Assembly (NCBI RefSeq): GCF_001911425.1
Contig: NZ_MPPL01000001.1
Location: 2,475,466 to 2,539,465 of the forward strand
Source: Mucilaginibacter polytrichastri
GTDB lineage: Bacteria; Bacteroidota; Bacteroidia; Sphingobacteriales; Sphingobacteriaceae
Direction of reading: 5' to 3'
Length of the DNA: 64,000 bases
Shown: positions 1 through 9,073 of the stretch, piece by piece
How positions within the stretch are numbered: position 1 is the first letter of the stretch
Layout: every line of letters starts with the position of its first letter
Position numbers and translations under genes: made by a program
Notes under the pieces: generated by a model
What the model saw: only the letters and a program-made list of their open reading frames with translations
Told to the model about the DNA's origin: nothing
Databases searched by the model: none

Positions 1-468
1 ATATGGGCTTAATTTAAAAAACCTGCCCGTATTTGAACCTATAGCAGCCCCTGTTGATACGATAGGCGCCTCCAGCCCTGATGAACCACCGAAACCCACC
101 GTAAGCGAGCTGGTTATGAGGTGCGAATAAACGTTATTGAATTTAACATTCGATTTATTACGTTTAATAATATAGATAAGTGTGCCTATCCCCTTTTGTA
201 TCTGGTCGCGGTTAATGAGGTGCTGGTAAGCTACCGTAAACAAAATACCCAGGGCCGGTAAAAAAATATAGCTATAATGGTATGGCAAATGCGCTGATAT
301 ATTACGGCTCAGATCTTCCATAAAATGTACCAGGTATTTAAGTAACACGGCACTTAAACCGGCTATTAAACCTACAAACACGCTACAGTACATTAAAAAG
401 TTGTGCTTGCTTACTCTTACCAAACGCCAGCGGTTAACGTTTATGTAGTGAAGGAGTGTCTTAATCAT
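1..468 (-). CDS. ClC-family chloride channel/transporter, N-terminal part
   Basis: The gene runs off the left edge; 156 codons are present, starting at the ATG at 468. The frame is open throughout. Membrane segments are visible at about residues 24-44 and 63-82, separated by a charged stretch. Residues 125-147 read as the ClC selectivity/gating region: a glycine-serine-rich turn followed by GLEAPI, which corresponds to the GREGP motif of known ClC proteins and keeps the gating glutamate (about residue 133). The family moves chloride, often in exchange for protons, across the inner membrane; the transport mode cannot be told from this fragment. It diverges from purM with only 72 nt between the two start codons. 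Confidence 0.88.
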   Translation of the reverse strand, partial: MIKTLLHYINVNRWRLVRVSKHNFLMYCSVFVGLIAGLSAVLLKYLVHFMEDLSRNISAHLPYHYSYIFLPALGILFTVAYQHLINRDQIQKGIGTLIYIIKRNKSNVKFNNVYSHLITSSLTVGFGGSSGLEAPIVSTGAAIGSNTGRFFKLSPY

Positions 469-529
469 AGAAATATAGTGCGAAGGCCGGCAATTTAATG
501 AATTTACTGCTTAAAAGTATTGGGATGCT

Positions 530-537
530 TATATTTG
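530..537 (+). promoter_or_regulatory. Candidate -7 element (TAnnTTTG) directly before purM
   Basis: TATATTTG matches the Bacteroidota -7 consensus TAnnTTTG and ends three bases before the ATG at 541. No convincing -33 TTTG is seen at the expected distance. If used, transcription would begin at or within a few bases of the start codon, giving a nearly leaderless mRNA. Confidence 0.35.
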
Positions 538-540
538 CCC

Positions 541-1722
541 ATGATTTCTTCGCAAAGGTATGACCAGCGCGGCGTATCGGCTTCTAAAGATGATGTCCAT
601 AACGCCATTAAAAACATTGATAAGGGTATATTTCCACAAGCTTTTTGTAAAATTATTCCGGATATTTTGGGCGGCGATGCCGAATGGTGCAATATTATGC
701 ACGCAGACGGTGCGGGTACCAAATCGTCATTAGCTTACCTGTACTGGAAACAAACCGGCGATATTTCGGTGTGGCGCGGCATTGCCCAAGATGCTATTAT
801 TATGAACCTGGACGACCTGCTTTGTGTAGGCGCATTAGACAATATCCTGCTTTCATCAACCATTGGGCGTAACAAAAACCTAATACCCGGTGATGTAATT
901 GCTGCCATTATTAACGGTACCGAAGAAATATTGGCCGAACTGCGTAACGCAGGTATTGGCATCTATTCTACCGGCGGCGAAACTGCAGACGTTGGCGATA
1001 TTGTACGTACCATTATTGTGGATAGTACCGTTACCTGCCGCATGAAACGCAGCGACGTAATTAGCAATGACCGTATTAAAGCAGGCAATGTTATTGTTGG
1101 CCTGGCATCTTACGGCAAGGCAACTTACGAGCAGGAATACAATGGCGGTATGGGTTCAAACGGATTAACATCTGCCCGCCACGATGTTTTTAATAAAAAA
1201 CTGGCTGAGCAGTTCCCAGAGAGTTATGACCCGGCGGTACCTTACTCATTGGTATTTTCGGGCAGCAAAAACCTGAGAGATAAAATAGATATCGGTTATG
1301 GCGAAACCGTGGATGCTGGCAAACTGGTGCTATCTCCTACCCGCACCTACGCCCCGGTAATTAAAGCCATATTGGATAAATACCGCGCACAGATAGACGG
1401 CATGGTGCATTGCAGCGGCGGCGCACAAACCAAGGTGCTGCACTTTATCAATAACCTGCATATCATTAAAGATAACCTTTTCGATTTACCACCCCTGTTT
1501 AAATTAATTCAGGCAGAATCTGGCACCAGCTGGCAGGAAATGTACAAGGTATTTAACATGGGCCACCGTATGGAGCTTTATGTACCGCAGGAAATTGCTG
1601 ATGGCATTATAGCTATATCTAAAAGCTTTAACATCGACGCACAAATTGTAGGCCGTGTAGAAACCGCAGACCAAAAACAAGTAACCATAACTTCTGAGTA
1701 TGGTGAGTTTGTGTATAACTAA
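541..1722 (+). CDS. purM: AIR synthase (phosphoribosylformylglycinamidine cyclo-ligase)
   Basis: A 393-aa protein that closes the imidazole ring of FGAM to give AIR, using ATP, in cytoplasmic purine synthesis. The ATP/substrate loop HADGAGTKSSLAY (about residues 54-66), the GGETADVGD motif and the following TRTYAP region are typical of the PurM family; the length and the start RYDQRGVSASKDDVHNAI match the Bacteroidota form as I know it. The frame stays open upstream to a TTG at 520, but the family normally begins just before RYDQRG, so I choose the ATG at 541. It stands alone, followed by a strong palindrome, and diverges from the ClC gene. Confidence 0.9.
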   Translation: MISSQRYDQRGVSASKDDVHNAIKNIDKGIFPQAFCKIIPDILGGDAEWCNIMHADGAGTKSSLAYLYWKQTGDISVWRGIAQDAIIMNLDDLLCVGALDNILLSSTIGRNKNLIPGDVIAAIINGTEEILAELRNAGIGIYSTGGETADVGDIVRTIIVDSTVTCRMKRSDVISNDRIKAGNVIVGLASYGKATYEQEYNGGMGSNGLTSARHDVFNKKLAEQFPESYDPAVPYSLVFSGSKNLRDKIDIGYGETVDAGKLVLSPTRTYAPVIKAILDKYRAQIDGMVHCSGGAQTKVLHFINNLHIIKDNLFDLPPLFKLIQAESGTSWQEMYKVFNMGHRMELYVPQEIADGIIAISKSFNIDAQIVGRVETADQKQVTITSEYGEFVYN

Positions 1723-1762
1723 AAATCATTTTTAGCAGACCCTAATGCCTATCTGCTTATAT

Positions 1763-1810
1763 CATAAAACAAGATTGGCCGGTTAATTAACCGGCCAATC
1801 TTGTTTTATG
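1763..1810. terminator. Perfect 48-nt palindrome, probable bidirectional terminator
   Basis: Two 24-nt arms (1763-1786 and 1787-1810) are exact reverse complements around GGTTAATTAACC, with an A-tract at the left end and a T-tract at the right (AAAAC...GTTTT). It lies 40 nt after purM and would act as an intrinsic terminator on the + strand and possibly on the other strand. Confidence 0.8.
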
Positions 1811-1839
1811 CCTGCATGTATTTTATAAAAAGCATTTAC

Positions 1840-1873
1840 GTAAACAGGCCCCAATAAATCGGGGCCTGTTTAC
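1840..1873 (-). terminator. Rho-independent terminator of the TonB-type receptor gene
   Basis: A 13-bp stem (1840-1852 with 1861-1873, GTAAACAGGCCCC) closes an 8-nt loop. It lies 23 nt past the stop codon of the receptor gene that ends at 1897. The T-run on the minus strand is weak. Confidence 0.65.
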
Positions 1874-1896
1874 TATATTACCAATTCTAAATATAA

Positions 1897-4800
1897 TTAG
1901 AAGCTATAACGTGCACTGATCTGTCCTCTCCAACGAGAAATATAATCATTGTAGAAATATGGCCTAAGCTTACCATCAACAGTGTTAAATTTAGTTTTAT
2001 CAAAGTTAAAGGTTGGGTTTGTGCCTTGTGTTACCACAGTAAACAAGTTTACGCCCTGGTTAGCTATGTAATAAGAGTTGCCCCAGTCTTTGTTTAAGAA
2101 GTTACCAACGTTTAACATATCTAAGGTAATAGACAACATGTGTTGTTTATATACTTTAAAGTCTTGTTGTACTTTTAAATCGATGTGGTTTTCCCAAGGC
2201 ATTCTGTCGCCATTACGTGAAGTATTTTCACCTAGGTGTTTCTTCAGGTAAGGGTTTTGATCAACAAAAGCCATGTAATCTGCAAACTGCTGGTCGGCAG
2301 TAAGTGTTACAGTTCCAACTTTTAAAGGTGCAAACTGGGCCTGTGCCACAGTTGCTGGTAGGTAAGCTAAACCAGCAGCAGAGCCTTTGCTTGATGCATC
2401 ATCACCATTAATATTTTGGCTGTACAGGTAAGAATAAGTCTGACCAGATTGGCCTATGTAAACTAAACCTATAGTGGTAGCTAATTTATTGTGCGCGTAA
2501 GTAAAACGCTTAGAGATATACCCAACTATACGTGATCCCGGATCGTAATTTGAACGGGTAACATCAAGGCTGTTTAAGCCGTTAACATTGTAAGCAAAAC
2601 GCCAGTTAGAAATAGCCGTTGAACTTGTACCATCATTAACCGAAGTTGAATGACCATAGGTATAGGCAATGCTACCAGCCCAACCATTAGAGATTGGTTT
2701 TTGAATCTGAGCTGTAAAGTTGTAAGCATAACCTTTGCTGGTGTTGGTTAAATAAATAACATCAGTATAGTTGTTGTTTGCTCTTGTAAAATTATAGAAC
2801 GGGCGGGTGGTATTACCTAAAGTAACTGTAGTAGGGTTAGCATTTAAGTTAAGATTCTGATAAAGGATATCGTTGATCTTTTTAGTATAGATAGCCTCTA
2901 ATGTTCCTACTAAACCCCAGATTGGTAATTTTTGATCAACAGCTAAGTTACCACGCAAGGTTTGGGTAAACTTAAAGTTCTTGTCTGTTAAATCAATTTC
3001 AGACGGGGCATTGCTTGCACCTAACTGCGCACCCAAATGTGGATCATTAGGGTCGTAATGGAAACGGATATTTGCAGTAGATGGGTTAGTTGTAGCACCC
3101 GAAGAGAATTTGGTAATTAACACGCCGGTACCACCATATTGGTTAGAGATCCAAACAAATGGAACCCTGCCTGTAAATAAACCGGCACCACCACGTACCT
3201 GGGTAGTAGCATCACCGTTAACATCCCAGTTAAACCCAACTCTTGGCGCAAATAATGGCGTAGAATTTGGTGCTTTGTTGGTTTTTACACCGTACTGCTG
3301 TGCAATTGCTGTTGAGTTAAATGCAGCGTTTTCGCCGGGAGTGTTCATGAAAATAGGGATATCCATACGCACACCATAAGTTAATTTAAACTTATCGCTA
3401 ACGCTCCATACATCCTGTGCATAAGCGCTTAACTGGGCAGCCTTTAAAATCTGGTTGGCATTGTCGCTTCCGCCAGCGGTTGAATAATAAGCGCTGTAGT
3501 TTGCAGGAGCCGAAGTATTTGCCTCAAATTGAGCAATAGAGCTATACTTGTTATAGTAACCGTAATAGTTTTGGATAAAAACATTGTTTGATTTATATAA
3601 CAAGTTGTCTGTACCAAAAGTAAATGTATGCTTGTTTTTATACAGCGTAAAGTTATCTACCAATGTCCATGAATCCTGGTTAAGGCTATTTCTGGCAGAT
3701 GAGTTATCACCACCAAAGTTATAGTTTAACCCATTCTCCTGTATGTATACCGTAGGGAAATCGGCTGTAGCTCTTTTATCGCGTGTTGCAGTATAAGTTA
3801 CACGTAAAACGTTTGATGCAGTATTTGATAAAGAAGAGTTTAACTCAATAACAGATGAGTTGTTTTTGGTATTAAAAGTATAACCGTTACTTGTGTAAGA
3901 AATACTTGTTGGGCTACGGCTAATAGCAAAATTGCTACCATCTGTATAACTATGGCGAACGGTCAGCTTATTTTTATCGTTGATGTTCCAGTCTAAACGG
4001 CCAAAAGCATAGTGCGAACCCTGGTTTTTATTAATTTCACCACTGCTGCTACCGATATCGAAATTATAAGTTTTTAATACAAAATCGTGCAATTGCTGCA
4101 ATACCGCAGGATCAAATTTCGAGCCTGAGTTAGCTTGTGCAGGGTCGTTAGCTAAAGGTGTAGTGTTATCTATGCGCTCGTAGTTACCAAAAAAGAATAG
4201 TTTGTTTTTGATAATCGGGCCGCCTAGGCTAAAACCGTAAGTTTTATTTTTAAAGTTGTTGTACTTAAGGTCTGTTGATACACTTTTACCAATCAGATCC
4301 TGATTTTGATAGTAACCATAAGCAGAACCATGGAATTCATTAGTACCGCTTTTAGTAACTGCGTTAATACCTCCACCAGTAAAACCACCCTGGGTAACAT
4401 CATAAGGAGCCAGTACGATTTGTAATTCAGAGATAGACTCTAATGGAATTGGGTTAGCACCAGCCTGCCCGCCGTTTGTACCGCTTCCGGCTAAACCAAA
4501 AACGTCGTTACTCATGGCGCCATCAACAGTAAACTGATTGTATTTATTACTTTGGCCGGCAAATTGAATACCTAGCGGGCTACCATCAGAGCTGCTGTTA
4601 ATTGAAATTGCTTGCGGGGTTAAACGGGCAAAATCCTGTACGCTTCTGCTTACAGATGGTAAACTTTGCAATTGCTGCAAAGAAACGTTGGTTGAAGGGC
4701 CTTTTCTTTCGGTACTGATAACGCTACCTTTTTTTGTGCCCTTAATGTTTACTTCAGATAGGGTTTTACCCTCATCAAGTAAAATAACTTCTACTTTAGT

Positions 4801-5100
4801 GGGTGTACCTAAACTTGCGGCCAAATCTGTAAACGTGCGTGCCGCAAAACCTACAAAAGAGATTTTTACAGTATAAGGGCCTCCTGATTTAACGTTTGGA
4901 AGGTTAAAATCACCATTATTACGTGATACCGTACTATAAGTAGTACCTGTTGGCACGTGTGTAGCAATAACAGTTGCACCCGGCAAAGGCAAGCCTTTGG
5001 AATCTTTAATTGTTCCTGTAAAACTACCGGTTGTTACCTGGGCATAGGTAAATAAGGTAGTAGAAAGAAACATAATTAAGAAAAGTAAGTGTTTTCTCAT
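1897..5100 (-). CDS. TonB-dependent receptor-like outer-membrane protein with carboxypeptidase-regulatory domain
   Basis: 1067 aa. A signal peptide (about residues 1-20, ending FTYAQ) is followed by a carboxypeptidase-regulatory-like Ig domain (GTIKDSKGLPLPGATV, residues 30-115), then a plug-like region (QFTVDGAMSNDVFG; GINAVTKSGTNEFHGSAYGY) and a long beta-barrel rich in aromatic strands, ending in a C-terminal Phe (ISARYSF) as outer-membrane barrels do. It resembles the Oar-like group of receptors. No SusD partner is adjacent, so a role in glycan import is not supported; the ligand is unknown. It is a single-gene unit with its own promoter and terminator. Confidence 0.88.
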   Translation of the reverse strand: MRKHLLFLIMFLSTTLFTYAQVTTGSFTGTIKDSKGLPLPGATVIATHVPTGTTYSTVSRNNGDFNLPNVKSGGPYTVKISFVGFAARTFTDLAASLGTPTKVEVILLDEGKTLSEVNIKGTKKGSVISTERKGPSTNVSLQQLQSLPSVSRSVQDFARLTPQAISINSSSDGSPLGIQFAGQSNKYNQFTVDGAMSNDVFGLAGSGTNGGQAGANPIPLESISELQIVLAPYDVTQGGFTGGGINAVTKSGTNEFHGSAYGYYQNQDLIGKSVSTDLKYNNFKNKTYGFSLGGPIIKNKLFFFGNYERIDNTTPLANDPAQANSGSKFDPAVLQQLHDFVLKTYNFDIGSSSGEINKNQGSHYAFGRLDWNINDKNKLTVRHSYTDGSNFAISRSPTSISYTSNGYTFNTKNNSSVIELNSSLSNTASNVLRVTYTATRDKRATADFPTVYIQENGLNYNFGGDNSSARNSLNQDSWTLVDNFTLYKNKHTFTFGTDNLLYKSNNVFIQNYYGYYNKYSSIAQFEANTSAPANYSAYYSTAGGSDNANQILKAAQLSAYAQDVWSVSDKFKLTYGVRMDIPIFMNTPGENAAFNSTAIAQQYGVKTNKAPNSTPLFAPRVGFNWDVNGDATTQVRGGAGLFTGRVPFVWISNQYGGTGVLITKFSSGATTNPSTANIRFHYDPNDPHLGAQLGASNAPSEIDLTDKNFKFTQTLRGNLAVDQKLPIWGLVGTLEAIYTKKINDILYQNLNLNANPTTVTLGNTTRPFYNFTRANNNYTDVIYLTNTSKGYAYNFTAQIQKPISNGWAGSIAYTYGHSTSVNDGTSSTAISNWRFAYNVNGLNSLDVTRSNYDPGSRIVGYISKRFTYAHNKLATTIGLVYIGQSGQTYSYLYSQNINGDDASSKGSAAGLAYLPATVAQAQFAPLKVGTVTLTADQQFADYMAFVDQNPYLKKHLGENTSRNGDRMPWENHIDLKVQQDFKVYKQHMLSITLDMLNVGNFLNKDWGNSYYIANQGVNLFTVVTQGTNPTFNFDKTKFNTVDGKLRPYFYNDYISRWRGQISARYSF

Positions 5101-5140
5101 ACTCTTTGTTTATTCGTTTAACGTTTAATTTAATAAGTTG

Positions 5141-5168
5141 CAAATATAAGTAATGCCCTATTAGCCAA
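5141..5168 (-). promoter_or_regulatory. Promoter of the TonB-type receptor gene
   Basis: On the minus strand TTGG (5168-5165) is followed after 16 nt by TATATTTG (5148-5141), close to the Bacteroidota -33/-7 consensus, about 40 nt before the ATG at 5100. Confidence 0.5.
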
Positions 5169-5452
5169 TGTTAAGTAAATGTTAACAAAGGCGGTCATTT
5201 ATCAACACTCGAGGTTATAAATAATGAAATTCGCAATAAAAGCCACTTAATTCCAATTAAAATGAATTTCAGGAATCACATTGTATCATATTTATTACGT
5301 GATATTGTAATTATCCTAACGAGTTAGTCAGTGCTGGTGTATTTATATAATAAAAGCGTCAACAATGCACTTGCAACCCAGCCACATATTTCGCATCTCA
5401 TGGTTTTTGCGTATTTTTGGCATTATACAAAAAGCATAATCTATAAAAAATC
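5169..5452. other. Divergent intergenic region between receptor gene and lpd
   Basis: AT-rich non-coding DNA. A TATTTTTG element at 5412-5419 fits the -7 consensus and is a candidate start for lpd, about 35 nt from its ATG. No RNA gene or sizeable repeat is seen. Confidence 0.4.
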
Positions 5453-6844
5453 ATGAACTACGATGTTATTGTTATAGGGTCTGGTCCGGGTGGCTATGTT
5501 GCTGCGATCCGCGCCTCTCAGTTAGGTTTAAAAACCGCAGTAGTTGAGCGGGAGTCGTTAGGCGGTATATGCCTTAACTGGGGTTGTATCCCAACTAAAG
5601 CGCTGTTAAAAAGCGCCCAGGTGTTTGAGTACCTTAATCACGCTGCTGATTATGGTATTACAATAGAAGGCCAGGGTGTTGTTGATTTTGGTGCCGTTAT
5701 TAAACGCAGCCGTGGCGTTGCCGATGGCATGAGCAAAGGCGTGCAGTTTTTAATGAAGAAAAACAAAATTGATGTTATTTACGGTTTTGGTAAGCTTAAA
5801 GGTAAAGGTACAGTAGAAGTTAAAGCTGCTGATGGTACCGTTGCCGAGCACCAGGCCAAACATATTATACTGGCTACAGGTGGCCGCTCGCGCGAGTTGC
5901 CTAACCTTAAACAAGATGGTGTTAAAGTTATTGGTTACCGCCAGGCTATGAATTTGCCTAAACAACCAAAATCAATTGTTGTGGTAGGCTCGGGCGCTAT
6001 TGGTATTGAGTTTGCTTATTTCTATAACTCAATTGGTACTAAAGTTACTGTGGTTGAGTTTTTGGGCGATATTGTACCGTTAGAAGACGAAGAAGTTTCG
6101 AAACAACTGAACCGTAGTTTGAAAAAACAAGGCATCAACATCATGACCAACTCTACCGTTGAGTCTGTTGATACCAGCGGCGAGTTATGCAAAGTAAGCG
6201 TAAAAACAGCTACAGGCGTTGAGATATTAGAAGCAGAGGTTGTACTATCTGCAATCGGTATCAGCACTAATTTAGAAGGGATAGGCCTCGAAGAAACAGG
6301 CGTTAAATTTGACAAAGGCAAAGTATTGGTTGATGACTACTACCGCACCAATGTAGAAGGTATTTATGCCATTGGCGATATTGTAAAAGGCCAGGCACTT
6401 GCACACGTAGCTTCTGCAGAAGGTATTACCTGTGTTGAAAAAATTGCAGGTTTACATGTAGACCCTATCAATTATAACAACATCCCGGGTTGTACTTATT
6501 GCTCGCCCGAAGTTGCGTCTGTTGGCTATACAGAAAAAGCGGCACGCGAAGCAGGATACGAGATCAAGATTGGTAAATTCCCATTCTCGGCCTCTGGTAA
6601 AGCAAGTGCTGCCGGTGCCAAAGAAGGTTTTGTTAAAGTAATATTTGATGCTAAATATGGCGAGTTTTTAGGCGCGCACATGATTGGCTTTAACGTTACC
6701 GAAATGATTGCCGAAGTTGTTACCGCCCGTAAGCTGGAAACTACCGGCCACGACGTTATTAAAACGATACACCCACACCCAACCATGAGCGAAGCTATTA
6801 TGGAAGCTGCCGCTGATGCGTACGGTGAAGTGATACACTTGTAG
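5453..6844 (+). CDS. lpdA: Dihydrolipoyl dehydrogenase
   Basis: A 463-aa flavoprotein that reoxidises the dihydrolipoyl group of 2-oxo acid dehydrogenase complexes (and the glycine cleavage system) with NAD. Visible: the N-terminal FAD-binding GSGPGG, the redox disulfide Cys40/Cys45 in GGICLNWGCIPTKA, the NAD-binding VVGSGAIGIEF (about 175-185), the FAD-contacting AIGDIV, and the active-site HPHPTMSE near the C-terminus (440-447). Length is normal for the family. No E1/E2 genes adjoin, so it is probably shared among complexes, as is common in Bacteroidota. Confidence 0.95.
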   Translation: MNYDVIVIGSGPGGYVAAIRASQLGLKTAVVERESLGGICLNWGCIPTKALLKSAQVFEYLNHAADYGITIEGQGVVDFGAVIKRSRGVADGMSKGVQFLMKKNKIDVIYGFGKLKGKGTVEVKAADGTVAEHQAKHIILATGGRSRELPNLKQDGVKVIGYRQAMNLPKQPKSIVVVGSGAIGIEFAYFYNSIGTKVTVVEFLGDIVPLEDEEVSKQLNRSLKKQGINIMTNSTVESVDTSGELCKVSVKTATGVEILEAEVVLSAIGISTNLEGIGLEETGVKFDKGKVLVDDYYRTNVEGIYAIGDIVKGQALAHVASAEGITCVEKIAGLHVDPINYNNIPGCTYCSPEVASVGYTEKAAREAGYEIKIGKFPFSASGKASAAGAKEGFVKVIFDAKYGEFLGAHMIGFNVTEMIAEVVTARKLETTGHDVIKTIHPHPTMSEAIMEAAADAYGEVIHL

Positions 6845-6848
6845 TACT

Positions 6849-7015
6849 GAGTCCGGAAGCCGAAAAGTAAAGAAGTCAGAAAGACAGAAAATTAGAAAAG
6901 TCCGGGAGTGATAAACTTCCGGACTTTTTTGTTTTTACTTGCAGGCTTTCCGACTTGCGGACTTCTTCGCTTCTTCCTATCTTTCGGACCTCCGGACTTC
7001 TTTTCTTCCGGACTC
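6849..7015. repeat. Fold-back repeat region of TCCGGACTT-type units
   Basis: The first half is purine-rich with AGTCCGGAAG-like units, the second half pyrimidine-rich with CTTCCGGACT-like units. The outermost copies (6849-6859 and 7005-7015) are perfect 11-nt reverse complements, and further partial matches lie inside. The whole stretch could fold into one long imperfect hairpin. Confidence 0.6.
6896..6930 (+). terminator. Rho-independent terminator of lpd
   Basis: A 10-bp stem (6896-6905 with 6919-6928) is followed by a T-tract. It lies about 50 nt after the lpd stop and is nested in the larger fold-back repeat. Confidence 0.7.
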
Positions 7016-7022
7016 ACGGACT

Positions 7023-7862
7023 ATGAATTTACACACGATCAATACCGGTTTATTTAAATTAGATGGCGGCGCTATGTTTGGCGTAGTACCTAAAACTATC
7101 TGGCAAAAAAGCAACCCGGCCGATGATAATAACATGTGTACCTGGGCCATGCGTTGCCTATTAGTAGAAGACGGCAACCGCCTTATATTGATAGATACCG
7201 GAATTGGCGATAAGCAGAGTGAAAAATTCTTTAGCCATTATTACCTGCATGGTGATGATACGCTGCAAAAGTCACTTGCTGCAAAAGGTTTTAGTACCGA
7301 TGATATTACCGATGTATTTTTAACCCACCTGCATTTTGACCATGTAGGCGGTGCTGTAAAACGCAATGGCGAAAAACTGATCCCGGCTTTTAAAAATGCC
7401 ACCTACTGGAGTAACCCCAGCCATTGGGACTGGGCGGTGAACCCAAATGAAAGAGAAAAAGCATCGTTCCTGGCAGAAAACATACTACCCATACAGCAAA
7501 GCGGGCAATTAAAGTTTGTAGATGTAAGTGAGCAAACCCCTTTTATGAACGATTTCAGCATCCGTTTTGTATCTGGCCATACCGAAGCCATGATGCTGCC
7601 ACTGATTAATTACAAGGGCAAACAGATATTATACATGGCAGATCTGCTTCCATCCATTGGGCACCTGCCTATCCCCTACGTAATGGCTTATGATATGTTT
7701 CCGCTTACTACCATGGCAGAGCGCAAACTCTTCTTCAACGAAGCTGTTGAAAAACAGTACGTACTTTACCTGGAGCATGATGCTGTAAACGAATGCTGCA
7801 CCTTGCAGCAAACAGAAAAAGGTATCCGCATTAAAGATGCCTTTACACTAAATGAGTTGTAA
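7023..7862 (+). CDS. MBL-fold metallo-hydrolase
   Basis: 279 aa. The metal-binding motif HLHFDHVGG starts at residue 102, after a beta-sheet ending in LILIDTGIGDK; later ligands are in VSGHTEAM and YMADLLPS, and LEHDA is near the end. This is a cytoplasmic metallo-beta-lactamase-fold hydrolase of the quorum-quenching lactonase/alkylsulfatase-like branch; the substrate cannot be told. The frame is open upstream to 6939, but that part is translated from the TCCGGACTT repeat and is not protein-like, so I take the ATG at 7023 (MNLHTINTG). It has no obvious operon partner. Confidence 0.88.
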   Translation: MNLHTINTGLFKLDGGAMFGVVPKTIWQKSNPADDNNMCTWAMRCLLVEDGNRLILIDTGIGDKQSEKFFSHYYLHGDDTLQKSLAAKGFSTDDITDVFLTHLHFDHVGGAVKRNGEKLIPAFKNATYWSNPSHWDWAVNPNEREKASFLAENILPIQQSGQLKFVDVSEQTPFMNDFSIRFVSGHTEAMMLPLINYKGKQILYMADLLPSIGHLPIPYVMAYDMFPLTTMAERKLFFNEAVEKQYVLYLEHDAVNECCTLQQTEKGIRIKDAFTLNEL

Positions 7863-8160
7863 ACATGTTTATAATAATACGCGGCTATCGCCCATTTAAG
7901 CCCATTTATGATTAATATTTGCATTAATTGAGGACTACTTTTACAAATCATTTTTTTTCATATCTTTAAGAAATGATAGTTGTAAAGTTTTTAATTAGCC
8001 CTATTTTTCATTCAGTTAGGGTCAAAAAATATTAATTGAAAAATCTTATTTCTATGATTTTGAACGAGATACATTTATCAACTGAAACAAAAAAATTTAA
8101 TAACAATTTTATAGATTTGGGCGTTTAATTCTATAATAAGAATACAGGTAATACAAATAG
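7863..8160. other. Leader region of rpoD
   Basis: AT-rich, no ORF of note. A -7-like TAGATTTG lies at 8112-8119, about 40 nt before the rpoD ATG; no -33 TTTG at proper spacing is seen. T- and A-runs are frequent but no clear hairpin stands out. Confidence 0.35.
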
Positions 8161-9021
8161 ATGAGACAACTCAAAATAACTCAATCCATTACCAACCGTG
8201 AGTCACAGTCACTGGATAAGTATCTGCACGAGATTGGTAAGGTTGACCTAATCACTGCCGAAGAAGAAGTAATATTAGCACAAAAAATTAGAGAGGGCGA
8301 CCAGGCTGCTTTAGAGCGGTTAACCAAAACCAACCTCCGGTTTGTTGTTTCAGTAGCTAAACAATATCAAAATCAAGGTCTTACCTTAGGCGACCTTATA
8401 AACGAAGGAAATTTAGGCTTAATTAAAGCAGCCAAACGCTTCGACGAAACAAAGGGTTTTAAGTTTATCTCTTATGCCGTTTGGTGGATCCGCCAGTCTA
8501 TTTTGCAGGCCATTGCAGAGCAATCACGTATTGTACGCTTACCACTAAACCAAGTTGGCTCGTTAAGCAAGATTAGTAAAGCATTCTCCAAATTAGAGCA
8601 GGAGTATGAGCGTGAGCCATCGCCCGAAGAACTTGCCGATATACTGGAAACCACTGTAGATAAGATTTCTGACACGTTGAGCAACTCCGGCCGCCATGTA
8701 TCTATGGATGCCCCATTTGTGCAGGGCGAAGAAAACACCCTCTTGGATGTACTGGAAAACCATGAACCTAATACCGACTCGATATTAATTAACGAGTCGT
8801 TATCAGAAGAAATCAAACGCTCCCTCTCTACCCTAACCGAGCGTGAGCGCGAAATCATTGTGCTGTTTTTCGGCCTGGGTGCCAGCAGCCCGCTATCGCT
8901 CGAAGAAATTGGCGAAAAGTTCAATTTAACCCGCGAGCGTGTACGCCAGATTAAAGATAAAGCACTGCAAAGGCTCCGACATACTTCCAGAAGTAAAATT
9001 CTGAAATCCTATTTAGGATAA
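8161..9021 (+). CDS. rpoD: RNA polymerase primary sigma factor RpoD/SigA, canonical copy
   Basis: 286 aa, the short Bacteroidota primary sigma. Region 1.2 ([16 protein letters not shown]), region 2 ([39 protein letters not shown], then [16 protein letters not shown]), region 3 ([16 protein letters not shown]) and region 4 with its helix-turn-helix ([23 protein letters not shown]) are all complete. Region 1.1 is absent, as usual in this phylum. It would direct transcription from TAnnTTTG promoters. Compared with the paralog at 53140 it is closer to the phylum consensus ([25 protein letters not shown], end LKSYLG), so I take it as the main housekeeping factor. Confidence 0.95.
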   Translation: MRQLKITQSITNRESQSLDKYLHEIGKVDLITAEEEVILAQKIREGDQAALERLTKTNLRFVVSVAKQYQNQGLTLGDLINEGNLGLIKAAKRFDETKGFKFISYAVWWIRQSILQAIAEQSRIVRLPLNQVGSLSKISKAFSKLEQEYEREPSPEELADILETTVDKISDTLSNSGRHVSMDAPFVQGEENTLLDVLENHEPNTDSILINESLSEEIKRSLSTLTEREREIIVLFFGLGASSPLSLEEIGEKFNLTRERVRQIKDKALQRLRHTSRSKILKSYLG

Positions 9022-9031
9022 ATATTCAAGG

Positions 9032-9061
9032 GCCTCCGGTAAACAACCGGAGGCTTTTTTG
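9032..9061 (+). terminator. Rho-independent terminator of rpoD
   Basis: A 9-bp GC-rich stem GCCTCCGGT (9032-9040)/ACCGGAGGC (9046-9054), a 5-nt loop AAACA and a run of T, starting 10 nt after the rpoD stop codon. Confidence 0.92.
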
Positions 9062-9073
9062 TTTATATAGGGT

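Noticed and set aside
520..540. TTG start for purM adding seven residues
   Set aside because: PurM proteins of this phylum begin near the ATG at 541, and the extra codons contain the -7 element.
6939..7022. N-terminal extension of the MBL-fold gene
   Set aside because: These 28 codons are translated from the TCCGGACTT repeat and are not homologous to any MBL start.
8472..8924. 150-aa open frame antisense to rpoD
   Set aside because: It mirrors the strongly conserved sigma gene and its translation has no domain; a similar antisense frame appears over the second rpoD at 53553-53795.
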